In this document: in pieces, positions 19,272 through 27,804 of the stretch
How positions within the stretch are numbered: position 1 is the stretch's first letter
Layout: every line of letters starts with the position of its first letter
From: Natronoarchaeum rubrum
GTDB taxonomy: Archaea > Halobacteriota > Halobacteria > Halobacteriales > Natronoarchaeaceae
Length of the DNA: 64,000 bases
Assembly (NCBI RefSeq): GCF_024494695.1
Contig: NZ_JANHDP010000008.1
Location: 1 to 64,000, forward strand
Direction: 5' to 3'
Made by a program: the position numbers and the translations under genes
Notes under the pieces: generated by a model
Seen by the model: the letters and a program-made list of their open reading frames with translations, nothing else
Database searches by the model: none
What the model was told of the DNA's origin: nothing

Positions 19272-20048
19272 TCAGACGCCGAACACGCGGCGAAACGCCG
19301 CCTCGAACTGGCGGCGAACGGTGTAGACGAACGCCAGCGCCGTCGGGGCGCAGAGCCCGGCGTACGCGACCTCCCAGGCGTCGATCGTGAGGTACTCGCC
19401 CCAGATCAGCGTCGTCGCGTTGCGGATCGCCGGCGGCACCGGCGGGTACAGTGCGGTCCGCTCGGTCAGGAACAGCCACGCGAGCACGATCCACGGCAGC
19501 GACGCGACGTAGAACCACGCCGCCGGCATCACGCGAAAGCTCCGCCGGTAGCGATCCGCGGCGATCAGTTCGGTCAGCTGGTACAACAAGAGCAGGAAGC
19601 CGATCGGCGTCGCCACGATGGCGATGCCCGCTGCGAGGTAGAAAAACGAGCCCGACACCTCGTAGAAGACCGGCATCGCGATGCCGGTCGCGATCAGGCC
19701 GACGATCGTGTACGACGCGACGGTGACGACCGACGCCAGCGAGACGTCCGAACTCAGCGTCTTCGTCCCAACCGCCATCGCCCGGTCGCGCTTTCGCTGG
19801 CAGTGGACGAACGCCACCGCGCGACCGCTCAGGAACGCCGCGAGGATGCCCGTCGGCGTCGTGACGACCGCGGCGACCGTCGGGACGAAGGCGGCGTCCC
19901 ACTGGACCCAGCCGACGACGCCGACCAGCACCGCGACGACGCCGGTGAGCACCACCGACCACACCCACACTCGGGCGGACAGCGTCCACGAGGCTAACTC
20001 CAGTGATACGCTCGGTGGGTCCCCGGTCCTCGTCTGTGCGGTTGTCAT
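19272..20048 (-). CDS. Multi-pass membrane protein of unknown function
   Basis: 258 residues with six or so membrane helices, for example VWVWSVVLTGVVAVLVGVVG and GSFFYLAAGIAIVATPIGFL. Between helices there is a basic cytoplasmic loop CQRKRDRAMAVGTK. No catalytic motif was recognised. The 46-residue gene ending at 20076 lies 27 bases upstream on the same strand, so the two may be co-transcribed. Confidence 0.72.
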   Translation of the reverse strand: MTTAQTRTGDPPSVSLELASWTLSARVWVWSVVLTGVVAVLVGVVGWVQWDAAFVPTVAAVVTTPTGILAAFLSGRAVAFVHCQRKRDRAMAVGTKTLSSDVSLASVVTVASYTIVGLIATGIAMPVFYEVSGSFFYLAAGIAIVATPIGFLLLLYQLTELIAADRYRRSFRVMPAAWFYVASLPWIVLAWLFLTERTALYPPVPPAIRNATTLIWGEYLTIDAWEVAYAGLCAPTALAFVYTVRRQFEAAFRRVFGV

Positions 20049-20075
20049 AGTATCGTCATTTGGTCGACTGTAGTC

Positions 20076-20216
20076 TCACGTGGTCGTCACGAACAGGATG
20101 ACGAGCACCAGGATGCTCAACCCGAGCATGAGCATCGGCGCGACGCGAAGCGGAATCGACGCCGCGTCGTCGAGCCACAGCGAATCGGTCGGAGCGTGCT
20201 GATCCTGTCCCGTCAC
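20076..20216 (-). CDS. 46-residue single-helix membrane microprotein
   Basis: GTG start. A polar head MTGQDQHAPTDSLWLDDAAS precedes one long hydrophobic helix (about residues 26-44) ending in three Thr. An ATTTATC box on the minus strand near 20257-20263 fits a promoter with a leader of about 15 bases. The spacing to the next gene (27 bases) and the clean polar-head/helix plan support it as real. It could be a small subunit or stabiliser of a membrane complex; no homolog is recognised. Confidence 0.6.
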   Translation of the reverse strand: MTGQDQHAPTDSLWLDDAASIPLRVAPMLMLGLSILVLVILFVTTT

Positions 20217-20357
20217 AGTCGTTTACCTAGTCGAATCTCACACATTGGAACCTGATAAATCGATTCGTTTGTGAGACGCTGTATCCGGCTTATTTTACGC
20301 CCTACCTGAAAAACACCGTACTCGTTTCTCGCGGTTTGTATGTTCGATATCATGAAA

Positions 20358-20534
20358 TCAGAGCACGCTAATCACGACGAGGCCGCCGCCGATGGTGAGA
20401 AATGCGATCGCGAACCCGTACTCCAGCACCTGCAGGTACAGCTCCTCTGTGTCGTTGCTCGACCCGAGTCGCGTAAACACCGCCCCCAAGACGAGCATCG
20501 CCGCCCCCGCGAGGACGTAGGAGGCCGTGACCAT
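20358..20534 (-). CDS. 58-residue two-helix membrane microprotein
   Basis: Reads MVTASYVLAGAAMLVLGAVF for the first helix, a polar loop (TRLGSSNDTEELYLQVLEYG) and a second helix ending GGGLVVISVL. The frame is open upstream without another ATG or GTG, so the ATG at 20534 is used, although the preceding codons (DEYVVG) also look protein-like and a non-canonical start is possible. It lies between the Cdc48 gene and the microprotein at 20076 on the same strand. Function unknown. Confidence 0.55.
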   Translation of the reverse strand: MVTASYVLAGAAMLVLGAVFTRLGSSNDTEELYLQVLEYGFAIAFLTIGGGLVVISVL

Positions 20535-20671
20535 GCCGACGACGTACTCGTCGACCCGACATAACTTCCCCGGCCGAACGGCTCGGGGACACGAGGGGAT
20601 CCTGCCGGCGACTTCGAACGCCGAACCACGTCAAAAAAACCGATGCCGGACGGTCGCCTGCAAAGACGACG

Positions 20672-22897
20672 CTACTGGAAGCCGATCCGACCGCCGCCCT
20701 TGCGGCCGGCCTCGCCGCTCCCGCCGCCCTTGAACTCCTCTTCCATCTGCTCGTAGTAGTCGAGGATCTCCTCGGTGATCGTCGGCCGGACGTCTTCTAG
20801 CGCCTGCCGGAAGTGGCGCATGTCGACGTCTTCGGCGTCGTCGTCCTCGCGGAGCGCCTCGATGGCGGCCTCCCGCGAGATCGATTCGAGGTCGCTGCCG
20901 ACGTAGCCGTCGGTGATCTCGGCGAGCTCGCGCAGGCTCACGTCGGGCGACAGCGGCGTATCGCCCGTGTGGATCTTGAGGATCTGCTCGCGGCCCTCGA
21001 CGTCGGGCTGGCCGACCATCACGAGGCGGTCGAACCGCCCCGAGCGGATCAGCGCCGGGTCGATCATGTCCGGCCGGTTCGTCGCGCCGATCACCATGAC
21101 GTCCTCCATCTCTTCGAGTCCGTCGAGCTCGGTCAGCAGCTGGTTGACCACGCGCTCGGAGACGTTCGAGCCCATCTCCTGGCTCCGCGAGGGCGCCAGC
21201 GAGTCGAGCTCGTCGAAGAAGATCACCGTCGGGGCGACCTGCCTCGCTTTGCGGAACGTCTGGCGGATCGCCTTTTCGGACTCGCCGACCCACTTGCTGA
21301 GCAGTTGCGGGCCGCGCACGCTGATGAAGTTGGCGTTGGTCTCGTTGGCGACGGCCTTGGCCATCAGGGTCTTGCCCGTCCCGGGCGGGCCGTACAGCAG
21401 GACGCCTTTCGGCGGGTTGACGCCCATCCGCTCGAACTTCTCGGGGCTGGACATCGGCCACTCGACGCTCTCCTGGATCTGCTGTTGGGCCTCCTCGAGC
21501 CCGCCGACGTCGTCCCAGCTGATCTTCGGCAGCTCGACGAGCACCTCCCGCATCGCGGAGGGCTCGACCTCGTTGAGCGCGCCGCGGAAGTCCTCGCGCT
21601 TGACGATCATCCGGTCGATCAGGCTCGGCGGGATGTCCTCCTCGTCGAGGTCGATCTCGGGGAGGTACCGGCGCAACGCCTTCATCGCGGCCTCCTTCGT
21701 GAGGCTCTCGATGTCGGCGCCGACGAACCCGTGGGTCTCGTCGGCCAGGTGGCCGAGGTTCACATCGTCGGACAGCGGCATCCCGCGGGTGTGGATCTGG
21801 AGGATCTCCTCGCGGCCCGTCTCGTCGGGGACGCCGATCTCGATCTCGCGGTCGAACCGGCCGGGGCGGCGCAGCGCCGGATCGACCGAATCGACGCGGT
21901 TGGTCGCCGCGATGACGATGACCTGGCCCCGCGATTCGAGGCCGTCCATCATCGTCAGCAGCTGGGCGACGACGCGGCGCTCGACCTCGCCGGTGACGTC
22001 CTCGCGCTTGGGCGCGATCGAGTCGAGCTCGTCGATGAAGATGATCGAGGGCGACTCCTCGGTGGCGTCCTCGAAGATCTCACGTAACTGTTGTTCGGAC
22101 TCACCGTAGTACTTCGATATGATCTCCGGGCCCGCGATCGAGAAGAAGCTCGCGGAGGTCTCGTTGGCAACGGCTTTCGCGAGCAGCGTCTTCCCGGTTC
22201 CGGGCGGGCCGTGCAGCAGCACGCCCTGTGGCGGCTCGATCCCCAGCTTCTTGAAGATCTGGGGATGTTTCATCGGCAGTTCGACCATCTCGCGGACGCG
22301 CTGGATCTCGCTCTGGAGGCCGCCGATGTCCTCGTAGGTGATGCCGCCGCCGGTCTTCTCGAACCCGGAGATCGGCTCCTCGCGGAGTTCGACGTCGGTG
22401 TCCTCGGTGACGAGCACGACGCCCTCCGGCTCGGTCTCGACGGCGATCAGCGGGATCGCCTGCCCGGGCGAGCGCATGAACGGGTGGTTCGTGCTACTCA
22501 TCACGGGCACGATGTCGCGCTCGACGACCGGCCGCTTGAGGATCTGGCGCTTTACCATGCCGGCGGCGTCGGAGCCGAACTGGACGCTCGCCTCCTCGGG
22601 CGGCGCCAGCACCAGGGAATCGGCCTTCTTCGCCTCGGCTTTCCGGATCGACACCCGCTCGCCGATCCCCACGTCGGCGTTCTGGCGGGTGAACCCGTCG
22701 ATGCGGACGGTGTCGGTGTTCCAGTCCTGTCGGTCGGCGCGCCACACCTTGGCGGCGGTGGTGTCGGCGCCCTCGATCTCGATGATATCGCCCGGACTCA
22801 GCTTGAGGTGCAACAGCGTGTCCGGGTCGAGGCGAGCGATGCCGCGGCCCGAGTCGTTGGGGTAGGCTTTCGCGACTTCGAGTTGAACTTCATTCAT
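20672..22897 (-). CDS. cdc48: Cdc48/VAT-type AAA+ unfoldase
   Basis: 741 residues. Order: double-psi barrel N-domain (1-95, [19 protein letters not shown]), second N-subdomain (105-185), D1 AAA domain with Walker [13 protein letters not shown] near 230 and Walker [16 protein letters not shown]2 AAA domain with Walker [13 protein letters not shown] near 505 and [12 protein letters not shown], each with arginine fingers ([13 protein letters not shown]). It unfolds proteins with ATP and can feed the proteasome. The tail after residue 715 is Gly/Lys-rich and ends IGFQ, not the HbYX motif that opens proteasome gates. A GACATATC box near 22945 suggests a short leader. Confidence 0.96.
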   Translation of the reverse strand: MNEVQLEVAKAYPNDSGRGIARLDPDTLLHLKLSPGDIIEIEGADTTAAKVWRADRQDWNTDTVRIDGFTRQNADVGIGERVSIRKAEAKKADSLVLAPPEEASVQFGSDAAGMVKRQILKRPVVERDIVPVMSSTNHPFMRSPGQAIPLIAVETEPEGVVLVTEDTDVELREEPISGFEKTGGGITYEDIGGLQSEIQRVREMVELPMKHPQIFKKLGIEPPQGVLLHGPPGTGKTLLAKAVANETSASFFSIAGPEIISKYYGESEQQLREIFEDATEESPSIIFIDELDSIAPKREDVTGEVERRVVAQLLTMMDGLESRGQVIVIAATNRVDSVDPALRRPGRFDREIEIGVPDETGREEILQIHTRGMPLSDDVNLGHLADETHGFVGADIESLTKEAAMKALRRYLPEIDLDEEDIPPSLIDRMIVKREDFRGALNEVEPSAMREVLVELPKISWDDVGGLEEAQQQIQESVEWPMSSPEKFERMGVNPPKGVLLYGPPGTGKTLMAKAVANETNANFISVRGPQLLSKWVGESEKAIRQTFRKARQVAPTVIFFDELDSLAPSRSQEMGSNVSERVVNQLLTELDGLEEMEDVMVIGATNRPDMIDPALIRSGRFDRLVMVGQPDVEGREQILKIHTGDTPLSPDVSLRELAEITDGYVGSDLESISREAAIEALREDDDAEDVDMRHFRQALEDVRPTITEEILDYYEQMEEEFKGGGSGEAGRKGGGRIGFQ

Positions 22898-23148
22898 GAT
22901 TAACTGTCTGCGGGGATGTTCGACTGTCCGGGACCGGTTCCGATATGTCTTTTGTTAGTCGGAGGTCGTCGGCTATCGGCGTCCCGTTTAGTGTCACACG
23001 TTAGCACGCGAAACTCCGTGACCCGGACACATATGGCTAACGGACGAGGCACCACGAACCTCGTTCGCAACCCCGAGTTCTCGGGTCGGGCGCACCCGCT
23101 TGGAACTGATCCCGATGGTTTTTCGGCTTCGCGCGCCGGAGTAGCGGT

Positions 23149-24522
23149 ATGCGACTTCTCGCTTTCGACGGCCGAACCGGCGCCAGCGGCGACATGCTGC
23201 TGGCCGCGCTGCTCGCGGCCGGCGCCGACCGCGACGCGCTCGACCCCGTCGAGGCGGCACTCGACGTCGAGTACGTCGTCTCCGAGCGGACGCGGGCTGG
23301 CATCGCCGCGACGGCGGTCGACGTCGTGCTCGCCGACGAATCCGGCGAGGACGACGACGAGAGCCACTCGAACGACCACTCTCACACTCACGGCCACGAC
23401 GTCGACGGCCACTCGCACGACGACGACCATTCACACAAACACTCGCACGATCACGACCATACCCACGAACACGGCCACGACGCCGACGGCCACTCGCACA
23501 ACCACAGCCACGCCGAGGGCGCCGGGCCGAACCGGACGTTTCCCGAAGTGATCGAAATCGTCGAGGGGATGGAGCTCCCCGAGACAGTCGCGGACGACGC
23601 GAAGGCCATCTTCCGACTGCTCGGGGAAGCCGAAGCGTCGGTCCACGGGACGAATCTCTCGGAGACGCACTTCCACGAAGTCGGCGCCGACGACGCGATC
23701 GCGGATATCGTGGGAGCGGCGCTGTTGCTCGACGATCTCGACGTCGATCGGGTAGTGACGACGCCGATCTCGGCGGGCGGCGGCACCGTCGAGATGAGTC
23801 ACGGCGAGTACCCGGTCCCGACGCCGGCCGTCGTCGAGATCGCCGAGCGAGCCGACTGGACGCTGCGCGGCGGACCGGTCGACGCCGAGTTGCTGACGCC
23901 GACCGGCGCCGCGATCCTCGCGCACGTCGCCGAAGGGCGGGAACAGCTTCCCCCGCTCGACGTCGCGGCATCGGGCTACGGCGCCGGCGACCTGAAGCTC
24001 GACGGGCGGCCGAACGTGCTCCGGGCGCTGGTCGGCGAGCCCGAGTGCGAACTGCGCCGGGACGACATCGCGGTGCTGGAGACGAACGTCGACGATGTCG
24101 CGCCCGAGGTGCTCGGCGGGCTTCAGGAGACGCTCGCGAAGGCCGGCGCGCGCGACGTGACGATCGTCCCGACGACGATGAAGAAGTCCCGACCGGGCCA
24201 CCTCGTGAAGGTGATCGCGAAGCCCGAAGACGCCGAGCGCGTCGCCCGGCGCCTGGCCGAGGAGACCGGAACGCTCGGCGTCCGGGAGGGCGGCGCAAGC
24301 CACCGCTGGATCGCCGATCGCTCGTTCGAGACCGCGCGGATCGAGATCGACGGCGAGGAGTACGAGATCGACGTGAAGATCGCCAGCGACGCCGACGGGG
24401 CGGTGTATGACGTCAGCGCGGAGTACGACGACGCCGCGGCGGTCGCCGCCGAAACCGGGCGACCGATTCGGGAACTCCTCCGCCGGGCCGAGGCGGCAGT
24501 CGACGCCGCCGTCGACGAGTAG
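23149..24522 (+). CDS. larC: Nickel-pincer cofactor biosynthesis protein LarC (DUF111) with His-rich linker
   Basis: 457 residues. LarC is a CTP-dependent nickel insertase finishing the pincer cofactor of lactate racemase-type enzymes. The N-terminal domain starts RLLAFDGRTGASGDMLLAAL; family motifs include SETHFHEVGADDAIADIVGA and GHLVKVIAKPEDAERVARRL. Residues 66-120 are an extreme His/Asp linker (repeated HSH, HDHDH, HGHD) expected to bind nickel or zinc. In some bacteria larC is split and joined by programmed frameshifting; here it is one continuous frame. No larB or larE is in the window, so either those genes are elsewhere or the protein serves another nickel enzyme. Confidence 0.9.
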   Translation: MRLLAFDGRTGASGDMLLAALLAAGADRDALDPVEAALDVEYVVSERTRAGIAATAVDVVLADESGEDDDESHSNDHSHTHGHDVDGHSHDDDHSHKHSHDHDHTHEHGHDADGHSHNHSHAEGAGPNRTFPEVIEIVEGMELPETVADDAKAIFRLLGEAEASVHGTNLSETHFHEVGADDAIADIVGAALLLDDLDVDRVVTTPISAGGGTVEMSHGEYPVPTPAVVEIAERADWTLRGGPVDAELLTPTGAAILAHVAEGREQLPPLDVAASGYGAGDLKLDGRPNVLRALVGEPECELRRDDIAVLETNVDDVAPEVLGGLQETLAKAGARDVTIVPTTMKKSRPGHLVKVIAKPEDAERVARRLAEETGTLGVREGGASHRWIADRSFETARIEIDGEEYEIDVKIASDADGAVYDVSAEYDDAAAVAAETGRPIRELLRRAEAAVDAAVDE

Positions 24523-24703
24523 TCCCGGTCCCCCCGAGCCGCCGGATAGTGGGGTCTCCGCGTCCGACCTGACAGCACCGGAAAGCTTACTCGCCGTAAC
24601 CGATCGTTGTCGATCACGAACGTCTCGAAACGGTGACGGCCGTTTATCACCGCGTCCGTGGGACCATCCAGTGCGCGGCGGAGTTCCCGCCGACGTCGCA
24701 ACT

Positions 24704-25483
24704 ATGACTCACCAACAGCCACCAGCAGGCCGATCGCGAGGCACAGGCCGACAGACGAGACAGCAGGGCGAGCGGATGCAAGGCGGGCAATCCCAGCGAA
24801 GCGGGGGACAGATGCAAGGCGGACGGACGCAAGGCCAGGGTGGGCAGACTCAGAGGCAAGGCGGTCAGATGCAGGGCGGCCAGGGTCAGCAGTTCCACGA
24901 GAGTCCCCAGCAGCTCGTCCCCCAGACCGGCCAGGAGCTCGACGAGGACCTGACCAGCGAGCTCCGGGTGGCGCTCCACGACTTCGAGGAGGTCTCGCGG
25001 ACGACGCGCTGGTGCGTCGACAAGATGGTCGACGAGGGACCGCAGATGGCTGACTGTACCCGCGTGTGTCAGGACTTCGGGGAGCTCGCGGATCTCAACG
25101 TGGGAATGATCACCCGCGACTCGATCTACGGTCTCGAAGCCGCGCTGCTGTTCGCGGCGGTCGCCGAGGACGGACTGCCAGTGATCGAACAACACCGAAT
25201 GTCCCACTGCCAGGAGACGGCCGACGCCGTCCGCCGCGCGCTCGACTCGACGTGGCAACTGATCGATTCGTTCGGGGAACCCCAGCTGATGCACCAGCTC
25301 CAGGAGCAGCTCCACCAGTCCGCCGAGCAGCGCCAGTCACCGCAGGAGGTTCCCCCGGGAGTCGAGCAGTCTCGGGGGATGCCGGCAGAACGGAGCGGCC
25401 AGACTCGCGGCGGGATGCAGGGCGGTCAGCAGACGGGCGAGCAGATGCAAGGTACACAGCCCCGAGGACGCCAGCAGTACTAA
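24704..25483 (+). CDS. Gln/Gly-rich protein with a DUF326-like four-helix core
   Basis: 259 residues. Residues 1-70 are low complexity built on a GGQMQGGQ-type repeat, and the tail (about 200-259) repeats the same composition. The middle (80-185) is helical: RTTRWCVDKMVDEG, MADCTRVCQDFGELADLNVG, DSIYGLEAALLFAAVAEDGL, HRMSHCQETADAVRRAL. The Cys/His spacing and four-helix layout recall DUF326 copper-binding bundles, but most of their Cys are replaced here, leaving four, so copper storage is doubtful. This Gln-rich composition is unusual for a halophile and could act as a flexible matrix. ATG at 24704 chosen as the first of the low-complexity head. Confidence 0.7.
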   Translation: MTHQQPPAGRSRGTGRQTRQQGERMQGGQSQRSGGQMQGGRTQGQGGQTQRQGGQMQGGQGQQFHESPQQLVPQTGQELDEDLTSELRVALHDFEEVSRTTRWCVDKMVDEGPQMADCTRVCQDFGELADLNVGMITRDSIYGLEAALLFAAVAEDGLPVIEQHRMSHCQETADAVRRALDSTWQLIDSFGEPQLMHQLQEQLHQSAEQRQSPQEVPPGVEQSRGMPAERSGQTRGGMQGGQQTGEQMQGTQPRGRQQY

Positions 25484-25589
25484 GTCGTATCGTCGGCCGG
25501 CCGGCTTTCTTCGACACCGACGACCTGCAGAAATGATCAGTCGATGATCGCCATCCGGTTCAGCTAGCACGTCGACCTCCGAATCGGCG

Positions 25590-25715
25590 TTACGTCGGGT
25601 CGTTCGTACGCTGGAGCAGGTACACCATCTCCCACATCGCGTCTTCCATCTCTCCCCCGTCGGCAGCGTCCTCGAGCTGGCTGTACAGCGAGTCTGACAC
25701 TGTGATCTCGGGCAT
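25590..25715 (-). CDS. 41-residue ribbon-helix-helix-like microprotein
   Basis: Reads MPEITVSDSLYSQLEDAADG, then GEMEDAMWEMVYLLQRTNDP and a final Thr. The start resembles haloarchaeal short antitoxin-like proteins (beta strand 'PEITV' plus helix 'SLYSQLE'). A TATTAATGTA box at 25741-25750 lies about 30 bases before this ATG, which supports it over the ATG at 25736 that overlaps the promoter spacing. No toxin gene is next to it. A DNA-binding role is plausible but unproven. Confidence 0.6.
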   Translation of the reverse strand: MPEITVSDSLYSQLEDAADGGEMEDAMWEMVYLLQRTNDPT

Positions 25716-25961
25716 CACGTGGAGTTGCGACGGCATCGCTTATTAATGTACGGTAATTCGTAATAGAGTTAATCCAGTCAGCGACACCCTCGCCTCGACG
25801 TACTACTCGGTCGGCCGAAGCGCTACGACGAACTCCTGGAGGGCCCGTCTCGCCCCTGGAGAAGAACCACCATCGCTCGGCCGACTTCTCGTCTCGCCGC
25901 GGGGCCCGATCGACTCGGAACGTGTGTGAGACTTAAGGGCCGTCTAGAGCTAGCTACACAC

Positions 25962-26123
25962 ATGGCCGGAACGCAACAGTCAGCGTCGCGATCGCACTGC
26001 TGGACCTGCGGCTTCGAGGCACCGGCGGGAAGCGACCGGTGGGAGACGATCGATGTCGTCTCGCTGGGGACGATGACGCGCTGTCCGGAGTGTGGCAGCA
26101 CGAACGTCTCGTCCGGTCGGTGA
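25962..26123 (+). CDS. 53-residue zinc-finger microprotein
   Basis: Two CxxC knuckles, HCWTCGFEAP and RCPECGSTNV, make a single zinc ribbon of the small CPxCG class common in haloarchaea. The ATG at 25962 lies 24-31 bases after an ACTTAAGG box, so the message is probably leaderless. Such proteins have been tied to stress and biofilm phenotypes in Haloferax, but nothing here says which. Base composition is like its neighbours. Confidence 0.8.
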   Translation: MAGTQQSASRSHCWTCGFEAPAGSDRWETIDVVSLGTMTRCPECGSTNVSSGR

Positions 26124-26178
26124 GTCGCGGGCCGGAACCGTCGATAACTATTTTTTCTCGTGCGTGGTGGGCGCGCAC

Positions 26179-26448
26179 ATGGGAGAGTCACCGAACGTCG
26201 AGTCCGTCGAGACCGACGACGACTACGTACACGTTCGCTTCCGCGACCCCGACCAGTTCGACGAGATCCGGACGCCGGACTGGGCCGACGAGCCCGCCGG
26301 CTCGGTCGCGAACGGTAGCGAGGTCAGGACCGGCAAGGAGAAAGGCGACGACGACTGGCTCGTGCAGTCGGTGCTGATTCCCGCGGACCACGACGAGGAC
26401 GACGCGCGCGACGAGGCGAAACAGATCGTCGAGAAGATCGAGTCCTAA
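26179..26448 (+). CDS. Small acidic haloarchaeal protein
   Basis: 89 residues, unrecognised function. Starts MGESPNVESVETDDDYVHVR; includes FRDPDQFDEIRTPDWADEPA and a C-terminal helix DEDDARDEAKQIVEKIES. A CTATTTTTT box about 27 bases before the ATG predicts a leaderless transcript. The very high acidic content indicates a soluble cytoplasmic protein. It ends 24 bases before the convergent metalloprotease gene. Confidence 0.75.
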   Translation: MGESPNVESVETDDDYVHVRFRDPDQFDEIRTPDWADEPAGSVANGSEVRTGKEKGDDDWLVQSVLIPADHDEDDARDEAKQIVEKIES

Positions 26449-26472
26449 AGCGGTCAGGCGAACCGTCCCGGC

Positions 26473-27360
26473 TCAGTCCGCCAATCCAGACAGGGAGTCC
26501 TCGCGGAGGCAGGGCCTGAACAGGATGTCGTAGCCGGTGGCGTCCTGAACGTTGTCGAGTCGCTGCCGGAGCAGATCCCACTCGCGGTCGGTCAGGTCGA
26601 TCCGCTCGCCCGACCCCATCACGCCGTCGTTGTCCGGATCGTCGGCGTGGCAGAGCCCGAGATGTGCGATCTCGTGGAAGACGAGCCGCCGCTCCTCGCG
26701 GGGATCGTCCCGGTCGGCGACCACCGCACGGTTGCCCACGCTGAATCCGTTGACGTTGCCGTCCTCGCCGCCGCCGAGCGCGTCGGTCACGGGGCTGTAC
26801 ACGAGCCCCGAGTACTCGGGATGCGCGCGGCCGGGCACCACGAGCAACTGGAGCGCGGCGTTCCGGAACCGGCGCTCGATCTCGGTGCGGTAGAAGCTCC
26901 CGCCGCCCCAGAGCAGCGACCGCGCGTCCGACCCGTAGCGCCGCTCGAAGGCGTCCCGATCGTACCGCTCCGGGTGGTCGAGCCACTGGGCGTAGATCCC
27001 TTCCCGACGGAACAGCCGCTCGATCGTCGCTTTCGTCCCCGATGAAATCCCGGTTCCCTCGACGTAGCGGACGTCGATGAGCAGGTCCCGCCGTGACGGG
27101 TCGAGCCCCTCGAACTGGTCGCCGAACGTATCTGCGAACGCCCGCTCGACCGGCCCGCCGCGCTCGTCCACGTCGGAAATCCCATCGTCGTCGGCGTCCG
27201 TGTCCGGGGTCGCGTGCGCGTACGCGAGTGACCCAAATGAGAACGGGAGTGCCGTGGCGCCGCCCACCGCGCCCAGCAGCGCGCGACGGGATGCCGTCGG
27301 CCGAGGGGCGTCGTCAGAGTCGCTTTCGGTCTCTCGATCTGAGCCGCCACGGTGTGACAT
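26473..27360 (-). CDS. Tat-exported putative zinc metalloprotease with calcium-site repeat
   Basis: 295 residues. A twin-arginine signal (ASRRALLGAVGGATALPF, about 24-45) directs export folded. Next comes a calcium-binding thrombospondin-3-like loop, DTDADDDGISDVDE (about 54-67). Near residue 230 is the zinc motif HEIAHLGLCH, followed by DNDGVMGSGERI, where Met could be the metzincin Met-turn. Metzincins use HExxHxxGxxH; here the third His is one residue nearer, so the fit is imperfect and the site may use a different ligand such as the following Asp. Convergent with the 89-residue protein gene; no inhibitor or propeptide gene is adjacent. Confidence 0.72.
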   Translation of the reverse strand: MSHRGGSDRETESDSDDAPRPTASRRALLGAVGGATALPFSFGSLAYAHATPDTDADDDGISDVDERGGPVERAFADTFGDQFEGLDPSRRDLLIDVRYVEGTGISSGTKATIERLFRREGIYAQWLDHPERYDRDAFERRYGSDARSLLWGGGSFYRTEIERRFRNAALQLLVVPGRAHPEYSGLVYSPVTDALGGGEDGNVNGFSVGNRAVVADRDDPREERRLVFHEIAHLGLCHADDPDNDGVMGSGERIDLTDREWDLLRQRLDNVQDATGYDILFRPCLREDSLSGLAD

Positions 27361-27660
27361 CGAACAGTCGAGAGTTACGTTGACGTTATTTGACCGTAAC
27401 GGCCTCTTACTGACAGGTCAGCGTATCGATCTGTGGTCACGAGAAGATGCCGAACTGCAATCCGATGCTACGGATATCCTCCGATTGCGTCGTTCGAGCG
27501 GGTAAGCTACACTTTCCGGCGTTTGGTGGAGCTGACGGGGCCGTTCGATTCAAGTACGATTCGCAGTGCGATCTGAGCTACCGACTACTCCTACCCGTCG
27601 GAAAGGGAGCCTGAACCGACCCATGATAACCGATAACAACTTCCTAACTCCACCACAAAG

Positions 27661-27670
27661 CATTTATAAC
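27661..27670 (+). promoter_or_regulatory. Likely TATA box of the S-layer gene
   Basis: CATTTATAAC, the best TATA match in the 444-base region 27361-27804. It predicts transcription from about 27690 and hence a leader of about 115 bases, similar in size to the approximately 110-base leader described for the Haloferax volcanii S-layer gene. The region upstream has no gene. Confidence 0.6.
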
Positions 27671-27702
27671 GATAGCGTAACCTTCGTATTGTACCCCTAC
27701 CC

Positions 27703-27774
27703 ATGGTGGCAGCAACGAGTATCACCGTCCGGAACGACTTCCGGTCGCGTGCGAAAGATGGTGTCGCCGTCTGA
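27703..27774 (+). other. Possible 23-codon upstream frame and hairpin in the S-layer leader
   Basis: Within the predicted leader, ATG at 27703 opens a 23-codon frame (MVAATSITVRNDFRSRAKDG and three more) closing at TGA 27772, 31 bases before the S-layer start. A hairpin, CCGGAA and TTCCGG around CGAC (27729-27744), lies inside it. Whether it is translated is unknown; it could tune S-layer translation or be chance. Confidence 0.35.
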
Positions 27775-27804
27775 TCGGCAGACAAACAAGAGATACAACA
27801 ACAC

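Noticed and set aside
22916..23551. A frame through the cdc48-larC intergenic region beginning MANGRGTTNLVRN
   Set aside because: Runs out of frame into larC without a stop and has no support beyond being open.
25590..25715. Toxin-antitoxin module
   Set aside because: The microprotein is antitoxin-like, but no PIN, RelE or other toxin gene lies next to it.
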